A program made the position numbers and the translations under genes. DNA of 64,000 nt from Calliopum simillimum. Lineage: Eukaryota; Arthropoda; Insecta; Diptera; Lauxaniidae. Of the stretch, positions 56,813 to 64,000 are shown one piece after another. Position 1 is the stretch's first letter, and the number at the start of each line of letters is the position of its first letter. The stretch lies in NCBI GenBank assembly GCA_951812925.1, contig OX638372.1, positions 45,258,245-45,322,244 of the forward strand. Direction: 5' to 3'. Under the pieces are notes generated by a model, which was not told the origin of the DNA, did no database searches, and saw only the letters and a list, made by a program, of their open reading frames with translations.

Positions 56813-58179
56813 AGGAGCATAAAGTGAGCTATGCAGATGTGACGAATTTCGATGTTTTTTGGTTGGGAATTTTGAGCTATTTTCGAGCTTTTCAACAGTA
56901 ATTTCGAGCTGTCTGGGAAATTTTCCATTTTCCGGAAAAGCGGAAAAATTGTTCTGCATAGCTAAGTTTATTTTTTCAGCCAGACGATTCTGCGGGAAAA
57001 GTTAGAGCTACTTTCGAGCTTATTTTGAGCTAAAAGCATTTTCCGGAAAACTCTCAATTTTTCCGGAAAATCCCAAAAAACTTTTTTAATTGCAAACTTT
57101 ATTTTTGACAGCCAGATGAATCCGCGGGAGTAGTAAGCGATGACATCTTTTAACGCAGGAATTTCGAACTAATTTCGAGCTGACGTCGAATGAAGTGTTT
57201 TTCTTAAATTTCCCCGGAAAATCCCAAAAAATTTTAAAAAAATATTTTTGTCCCTATGTTATATCCTCAAATTATCCGGAATTAATACCCATTTACTAAA
57301 TAGGGATTATGTCCAAAAGTGTTTTTCGTGGATCAGCCTATAACATATTCAACACCTAGTTTGGTAGCCATAGTAATTTTACATAAGAGTAGGGGTAAGT
57401 AGGCGGCCTGCGGCCGCAGCTCAGGATTTAAAACTCCCGAAATTCCAACACCGGCTTTGCGGCGGATCAGTCGTTAATATATCCAATAATTTGCGGACAC
57501 CTATTACGACCTACTTACGAAATGGGGATTATGTCCGTGGGGATTATGTCATGGCACCGCCATAAAAAAATATTTTTTGGGATTTTCGGGGAAAGTTTGG
57601 GGTTTTCCGGAAAACACTTTTTGTTTTTGATGAGCTCAAAACTAGGTCGAAATACGTGTGTCAAATGATATGATCGCCAAATATTCTCATGGGTTCGTCT
57701 GGCTGAAAAAATAAAGCAAGCCCTTCAAAATTTTTTGTTGGATTTTCCGGAAAAATTTAAGGAAAACTTTTCATTCGAGGTCAGCTCGAAAGTAGCTCGA
57801 AATTCCTGCGGTAAAAGATTTCATCGCTTACTATTCCCGCGCATTCGTCTGGCTGAAAACAATAAAGTTAACCATAAGAAAAGTTTTTTGAGATTTTCCG
57901 GGAAAATTGGGAGTCTTCCGGAAAATGCTTTTAGCTCAAAATTAGCTCGAAAGTAGCTCGAAACTCCTTCGTTAAAAGATTTCATCACTAACTCTTCCGA
58001 CGGATTCGTCTGGCTGAAAAAATAAACTAAGCTATGCAGAACAAATTTTCCGCTTTTCCGGAAAATGGAAAATTTCCCAGACAGCTCGAAATTACTGTTG
58101 AAAAGCTCGAAAACAGCTCGAAATTCCCAACCAAAAACATCGAAATTCGTCACACCTGCATAGCTCACTTTATGGACCT
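56813..58179. mobile_element. Foldback (FB/MULE-like) element with perfect 9-bp target duplication
   Basis: TCTGTATTC occurs directly outside both ends (56804-56812 and 58180-58188). The left end is AGGAGCATAAAGTGAGCTAT and the complement of the right end AGGTCCATAAAGTGAGCTAT. The arms are inverted for roughly 450-650 bp on each side of a centre near 57500 and contain many TTTCCGGAAAA and TTTCGAGCT words. A 9-bp duplication with very long inverted arms is the pattern of FB elements, related to Mutator-like transposons. It has no transposase; open frames in the arms are the same inverted sequence read twice. Confidence 0.88.
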
Positions 58180-58389
58180 TCTGTATTCGCCTAGGAGAAT
58201 TCTAAACATTTTATGCCTTATAAGGACTGTACCGAAAAGTAACTTCACACTTCATTTATTTGAAAAAATAAAGACACTGTTAGAAAGCGTGATCAATTGT
58301 GTTTTAATTCCTTTTTCAATATTTGGTATTCTTATAGCAGATGTCGCGCTGTCTCATTTCGAGTATGGCATGCGCAAGAAAATCAAGAG

Positions 58390-59160
58390 CGGGAGTGCCT
58401 ATTTTCTCCAAGGTTTAAAAAAAAAGTGGAAGAAAACAAGGTCCAGGTGACCCAAAACGAGAAAAGAAGGTAGTGATTTTGATAGACAAAAACAAAAGTA
58501 TCTCAGTACGGGCCAGTATCGATGATGCAACAAGTGAAGCATAGCCACAGCCTTAAAACATGCAAAAAATAAAAAGTACCCAAAATAACTGAAACGGAAG
58601 TTCAAGTTGGTAAAACAAGGCTTCGAAGATTGTATGACCATTTACTACAAGAAATTAGTGAATGAGTTATAATGGATGATATAATCTAAGTAAAAATTGA
58701 CTCAAGAACATTGATAGATCCCCAAATTCTACACAAAAGGGAAAGGTAGTACTGTCATCTGTGAATATCGACAGTTGGAATAAAAAAATTTTGCGACAGT
58801 GTCCCTTTCTGGCAATCTGTTTGGTCTTGCTTTCATAAGCTAGCCTTATTTTTTGAAAAATTCACAATATATGCCAAATTTCACAGAAACGAGTGTCCGA
58901 TATACCGTTTTATACCATTTTATAAGAAACACAATGCATCAACAATCTTTTGGCTTGAATTACCCACAGCACACTACGACTGGTCCACTATAAAGTTGCT
59001 AGAAGAAATAACATAAATTTCGTTCCGAAAAAAGGATACCCACTAAATAGAAATAGAAAAGTATTGGACCATTGTAAAGCGAAACTTGAAGATAGATGGT
59101 TGAGTTGCTGACTACATTGAAAAATTTACAACAAAACTGGCATCTGCCACCTTTCTATTC
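58390..59160 (+). pseudogene. DD37-type (maT-like) mariner transposase relic
   Basis: In shifting frames on the plus strand: NKSISVRASIDDATS (helix-turn-helix), KVPKITETEVQVGKTRLRRL, LYDHLLQEISE, VIMDD with the first Asp, YTKGKGS, KKHNASTIFWLELPTAHYDW where the family has WPDLA (second Asp is Glu here), NNINFVPKK, then IEKYWTIVKRNLKIDG and VADYIEKFTTKLASATF. This order matches the maT/DD37D-like branch of Tc1/mariner transposases. The segment that normally carries the third Asp (NPPN.PELRPIE) is largely deleted before IEKYW. At least three stops or frameshifts. Terminal repeats not identified. Confidence 0.6.
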
Positions 59161-59169
59161 TAAATGCCG

Positions 59170-61180
59170 GCAGTGTGTTTTTAATTTCTCTTAAGAAAGT
59201 CAAATACCAATGTTGAAATTTTAAAATTTTTGGTAACATTCCAAAAATTAATGCCAACAATTCATGCGATATTCTGTTGACATATTACAAATCAATCAAT
59301 AGAAACGTTTGTGTGATATGTATATGTCACTACTTGATGCCTACCGCAGACACCATCGACTATGTAGTTGATAAGTATTTATTGAAAATTTTCAAAACTG
59401 AGTGATGGACATCATAATTGTTTAATAATATGCTGTCAATTTTCTAATGAAAACATTTCAGTTTTAACGTTTGAACATAAGGTTTAAATGAGAGCGCGAA
59501 GAATCAGAATTGGCTCAATTTTTGATCATTAAAAGTCTTAAGCATGTCAACGAAAATTTTTTGATAAATTTAAGAAAGAAAGTCATACCTCGTCTTAAGC
59601 CTCAAAATATTAAGATTACAGTATACTATTTTATTTGTTAAGTCGTTTCGTTTTGGACGTTCACATTTTCCCACTCAATGCAAGCAAATTGCTGATGACT
59701 GATGATTTCTCATTAAAAATATATTTTTCAGTTTCCGGCACAATTAGAGTACTGCTAAAAATGTAAAAAAAAAACGAAAAACGAAGAATTTTAATTAAAT
59801 CAAAAAACTTGCATACATCATGTTGTGCAGAATCATAAAAAACCTTAATCGTTTAGCTTTTACTTAAAATGGTTCGCTCAAAGATATGTCAAAATGTAGA
59901 AAGAAAAGCTGAAAATCACCACTGCGTACAAAAAACCTAAAAATTTTTGCATTTTTGCTCGTAAATTTTCATTATGTGTCAAGCATCATAAATTTTTATT
60001 AAACAACTTGTTAATAAGATGTTTTTGTTATGTCTCTTCAACATTTAAAAAATGTAAAAAAAAAATTATAAATTTTAGATTTATGTGGTTTTGAATTTAC
60101 AATTTTCAATAAACTGCTATTAGCCGATTAGTATACAAAGTACTACCAACGGATAGAAAGTACAGTGTTCTTTAAAATGCTTCAACCATTCCATTACTAA
60201 CATATAATTAACATGGAAGTCACGTTGTTTCTGAGAGAAATAGTACGACCGGAAAGTTCTCTTTTCAGGAAAAAAATATGGTTCAACATCAAATAGATAT
60301 TTGTTTCATTCAATCAAATTATTTCCTAAGCTATTGTATGTACATACGAAAATTACACAAAATATCATTAAATCATAAAAATTGATTATTTTTTTAAAAT
60401 GTTACGAAAATAAACAGATATTAATTTTTAACTAATTTTGTTTATTTTATATTATGTAAACTTTGATAAACAAACAAAAAAAAAAATATAAAATAAAGAA
60501 TTTACCAAATAATCCACCGATTACATACAATGAAGAACATTAAATGGATACTTAAAATTAAATTATTATATTTAATACCTTAATTCTTTAAGATTTTAAT
60601 TATTCCATGAATTATTATTTTTTGTTTGTTTTTCTTTTTTGAACTTAACAGATTTTGAGTTATGCTTGATTTCATTTTCAAATTTGTTAGTATGTAGTAC
60701 CAAGCAACATTTTCAGGTACTACACTAAACAAACACACAATTCATCCTCAGCTGTTTATCTGTATAGTGATTTTAATGATTTTTAATTGGTATTTTTTGT
60801 TTTTCTTTCCTCAGACTTTGTTTAACTTGCACTCAAAAGATAATTGTGTGAAATTTTTCTTTTCAAAATCATAAAATGGAAAATTTTACTATTTCTGTTG
60901 CCGGTTGTATTTTATTAAACTGTAGGGTGCAAAAGTAATATTACTATTTGTGCAAAAATTCTGTATTATTTTTTATTTTGTTTTGGTTTGGAATGTTTGA
61001 GTCATTGATTTACACAAAATAATTTAAATTTGTTTGTTTTCGTATGATAAATTGTAGAAAAATCAAGACAAAACACTATCCGACAAAATTTTTGTTGGAT
61101 AAATATTTTTTTTCATTTTACAAAATTTCTTGGTGTACGCTGTGTAACAAATTTATTCTAAACTGCCCATAAATTTTGAA
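59170..61180. other. AT-rich stretch with no gene identified
   Basis: Two kilobases with only very short frames and no repeat match elsewhere in the window. Confidence 0.45.
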
Positions 61181-61184
61181 AAAT

Positions 61185-61380
61185 ATTGCTAGTATAAGAG
61201 GTGTCATGCCTGCTTATCTGAATTCACTTAGTTTTTGCCGAAATCTTGCATCCACCATCCTTAGTATCGATATAGAAGTAGGTTGATGTATCGCAAATAA
61301 CCTTTCATTATGGCATTTTAAAGATTTTTCTTGTATAAAAAGTACCATGTGCTTTTATCCGTACCTATGAAAGTTATGTT
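61185..61380 (+). repeat. Two units related to the 56-kb tandem repeat
   Basis: 'gtataagaggtgtcatgcctgcttatctgaattcac' at about 61192 and 'ttcttgtataaaaagtaccatgtgcttttatc' at about 61328 match the unit phrase with substitutions. Confidence 0.45.
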
Positions 61381-61385
61381 TGGAG

Positions 61386-61560
61386 TAAGAGTTTCAGCGG
61401 TTCAAAATCACTGAGCCAAGCGCGGACAGCGTAGGATTTTGGTTCATATACAACAAAACCAATGTTTCAATATTTTGCAAAATTTCTCGCAACTACCATC
61501 ATCACAAAAAATATTTTTTGTTGTTTTTTTTTAGTAGAGTTCCCAGGGCGTTAAAAACAC
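61386..61560 (+). repeat. Partial copy of the hAT MITE at 17620
   Basis: GTTTCAGCGGTTCAAAATCA followed by CTGAGCCAAGCGC matches the left end of 17620-18260 (GTTTCAGCG, ACTGAGCCAAGCGC), then AACAAAACCAATG and TTTTTTGTTGTTTTTTT. The first bases and the right end are missing. Confidence 0.6.
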
Positions 61561-61679
61561 GTATACGTAGGATTTCTCCAAGACCGCATGAAATTTAATT
61601 ATTTAAATTGGAATGCTAAGCTTATAATATAAATAAAAAAGTTTACATATTAAAAAGTTGTGATCTTTTTTTTTTTTGC

Positions 61680-62100
61680 TAGTTTTACCTAGAAAGTTTT
61701 AAGAGGTTTTTGAAACTGAGTTATTTTTTTAAATTGTGATAACACATGAACGGAGCGTTGCAGCAAAAAAATAAAAATATCAGCTTATAGGGAATTGCTT
61801 ATTCTACATATTGCATGTCGGTTTTTTTTTGTATACGACTTAAAGCTTAGGAGATATCTTTTGACAACCATAAAATTTTGAAAAAAAACTGTTTTTGCAA
61901 AATATTCCGAAACGATAAGCCGTAGAAAAAATATTTTTCTTGGATTTTGCAGAACATGCAATTCTCTATGAATGTCTTTACGAACACTTTTTCCGTCCGA
62001 CTTACCGTTCATGGGATATCGCGATTTGAAAATGAACATAATTTTATGAAAAGTCATACGCAGTATGTATGACATACATACATTGCATGTCTCTTCGTTT
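61680..62100 (+). repeat. Diverged partial copy of the CAGTCATTTGG palindromic element
   Basis: AGTTTTACCTAGAAAGTTTT, AACACATGAACGGAGCGTTG, AGCTTAGGAGATATCTTTTG and CTTACCGTTCATGGGATATC follow the order of the 8363-9703 left arm. The outer end and the other arm are absent. Confidence 0.55.
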
Positions 62101-62104
62101 TGCC

Positions 62105-62815
62105 TTTTTGGATAAAACACCGTAGTCGGTGTTGGAAACAACTACAATAACGAGAAATTTACTACTAGAAGTACCCGTTACAGAGATAAAAATATTAATT
62201 TTCAGTGTGTTTTACGATTGGAGGAGACTTTTTACTTAGGATTTTTATTAGACTGAATGAATATATATAGTCGAGGTGGGATTTTGTTTTTTATACTATA
62301 TAAAGAAAAGTTTACTCAAAATTCTTTTGTGCATTTGATTTGTTTATTATTTAAGCAATAACTATAAAAAGTTAATACAACACTAAATTCAATATAGATG
62401 CAACATTTTGCGAAATATTTTTTCTAAACTAATTTAGAGTCGCTGCACAAAAAAAAACACTTCTTTTTTATTCCTTTGGACCGTTCCCAAGTTATTCGGA
62501 CATTTTTATTTTCGAGGTTATAGCTTCATATACATCAATGTATTTGTATAACGCCAAGTCCGATCGAATTTATTTTACCACGTTTATAAAGAGTGAGTAA
62601 TGGCACTTCTAACGAGTATACCAATGAATATGCTCCGAACAAAATAAACTCATCCGAACAAAATGACCTAATCAATTATTCGAAGTAGTATGTATTTCTA
62701 GAAAATGCGACAAAACGATTTTGTTTTTTGAAAAGTTATGTTAGATTTAAATGGCGGCTTAATAGCCACATATAGCCCAAAAAAGTCAATAGTCCACATA
62801 GTCGCGAACGTTGAG
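62105..62815. other. No feature identified
   Basis: AT-rich, short frames only. Confidence 0.35.
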
Positions 62816-62819
62816 TCAC

Positions 62820-63424
62820 GTAGATATAGATGTAGTTTAAAGGTTTTTAGCCCAGATTAGACTTGAGAATAAAGGCTTTAGAAACCATTACAAAATCTTT
62901 GAGTGCTCTAAGACCAACCACAGAGAGTTCTTCAAGATTATTAAAAAAAACATTTGTCCAAGAGTTTTAAATCTATATCTGCCATGCGTCGGACAATGGC
63001 ACAGTAGAGGTTCTAAGTTTTCCTTTTCGTCGTCATCACACCAGCGGCATCTGTTGTATGAGCATGGAAACCGATAAGACAGTGACCAGTGATGGCCCCT
63101 ACAACATTTCTACATGTTTTACGAGATATAGGTAGGTAGTCAGTTTTATTTTACAGAAGGTTCGCAAAAATTTTTTAGTTTCAGGTAAAGCGATTTCTGA
63201 AATGTTACATTATAGTGCTGTATTTGAAGTGATACACTTAACGGTTCCTCCGCTTTGAGTAGGACGCCCACTTTTGCCTGTATATCAACAATTTCATTAC
63301 CCTCAATACCGTGATAACCAGGTACCCAGTGCAGCTACGAACTGTCTTGGACTTGATTGTATATATATTGAGGGACTTGAGAGCCTCTTGACTATCAACA
63401 TAAAAATTTATACGGCCGACGCAC
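62820..63424 (-). pseudogene. 5'-truncated LINE: RNase H domain and C-terminal CCHC motif
   Basis: On the minus strand from 63424: INFYVDSQEALKSLN with an RNase H Asp, YTIKSKTVRS, then in the next frame LHWVPGYHGIEGNEIVD (typical RNase H WVPGH.GI.GNE.AD), a linker with a TAA, GHCLIGFHAHTT, then CRWC followed by an acidic stretch and CHCP (the CCHC motif near the end of ORF2), and LGQMFF..LEELSVVGLRALKDF. This is the tail of a Jockey-superfamily LINE that carries RNase H, such as the I-like groups. The reverse transcriptase, endonuclease and ORF1 are absent. Frameshifts and stops show it is dead. Confidence 0.7.
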
Positions 63425-63724
63425 AGTGGTCCCAAAGTGTGTTTTTTATTTCAAAATTTATTGCCCGCTTGGGGACGCACTGTACAAAGATTTCAATGAT
63501 GAGGGCTTATAGGTAATTGAACAAGGATAAAATTAAGCCACCGCTTTCTGGAAAAAAGACCGTTTCGATCTGTTTTCTGTGGGCTCAAACTCGAAAAATC
63601 GAAAACGGAAAATTTTCAGAATTCTACTATTCGAAAACCAATCATCCGATTTTTTTGATTTTTTTTTTTAATGAGTGGATACGTTGTCTGTTGAGGTCTT
63701 TTTAACTTATTTTTTCAAAATTCC

Positions 63725-64000
63725 TTTGGCTTCGTCCGGTATATTAAAAACATTAATAACTCAAAAACCATTGTTCTAACTTAAGTGATTTTTTTGTTGT
63801 TAGGTATGTTGCTTAGTAAAGTCCTGTTACAAAATTTTTTCAAAAACCCTTCAGCTTCGTTCGGGATAATAAAAATCTTAATAATTTGGGAGACACTGAA
63901 CTGATTTGTAGATACGTTGCCCGGTAAGGTTTTGTAAAATTTATTTTTTCAAAAATCCCTCGGCTTCGTCCGGATAGTAAAAATCTTAATAACTCGAAAA
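63725..64000 (+). repeat. Tandem repeat of about 110-125 bp running off the window
   Basis: GGCTTCGTCCGG..A.TAAAAA, then 'cttaataact', recurs at about 63729, 63853 and 63963, with 'gatacgttg.c.g.tgaggt' and 'ttttttcaaaa.tccct' between. At least two and a half units are visible; the array continues beyond 64000. No coding content. Confidence 0.6.

Noticed and set aside
58034..58450. 138-codon frame starting in the FB element
   Set aside because: The first half is the inverted arm also seen on the minus strand at 56738-56959; it runs across the transposon boundary.
1..64000. CRISPR array, operon or bacterial defence system
   Set aside because: No regularly spaced identical repeats with unique spacers, no long compact genes and clear insect-type transposons throughout.

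Overview
This window is AT-rich eukaryotic DNA with no complete protein-coding gene, no rRNA and no convincing functional tRNA. The transposon content points to an insect, most likely a higher fly: DD34D and DD41D mariner transposases, a Tc1-like element, a pogo-like element, hAT-type MITEs, long foldback elements and 5'-truncated LINEs. The DD41D mariners resemble the 'rosa' group known from tephritid fruit flies, so a tephritid is a reasonable guess, but the sequence does not prove the species. Every transposase or reverse-transcriptase fragment I could read is broken by stops, frameshifts or deletions.

Layout. 1-5.2 kb: a decayed pogo-like element (212-1424), a 195-bp TA-flanked MITE and one arm of a foldback family. 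5.8-7.9 kb: the best candidate for host gene sequence, an A-rich leader-like stretch, an ATG in good fly context directly before a strong GTGAGT donor (6801-6814), and a GC-richer open stretch (7745-7910) that would splice in frame. 7.9-9.7 kb: two palindromic elements. 11.0-11.8 kb: a degenerate tandem repeat of about 100 bp. 14.1-15.0 kb: a foldback. 17.2-18.3 kb: a TA-flanked MITE and a hAT-type MITE with a perfect 8-bp duplication. 19.3-21.2 kb: a repeat built from about 423-bp units, with an inverted second copy at 49.3-51.0 kb. 21.3 kb: the end of an RTE-like LINE. 23.2 kb: a GGTCTT-rich hAT-like foldback. 25.1-26.4 kb: a foldback. 28-32 kb: a Tc1 remnant, then a nest of a 348-bp MITE inside a Harbinger-like element inside a foldback arm. 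36.4-38.1 kb: a DD41D mariner inside another TIR element. 40.5-44.4 kb: a mariner relic, a LINE end, a foldback carrying a tRNA-like segment, and two DD34D mariners head to head inside one pair of outer inverted ends. 47-48.8 kb: two adjacent foldbacks. 54.9-59.2 kb: a second DD41D mariner, degenerate tandem repeats, a foldback with a perfect 9-bp duplication, and a DD37-like mariner relic. 62.8-63.4 kb: a LINE tail with an RNase H domain.

The pieces do not form a pathway. The window reads as a large intron or intergenic tract that has collected mobile elements in several layers. Its unusual features are the number of long palindromes, the composite mariner pair, and tRNA-like segments lying inside MITEs. 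I found no CRISPR array, operon or prokaryotic feature.
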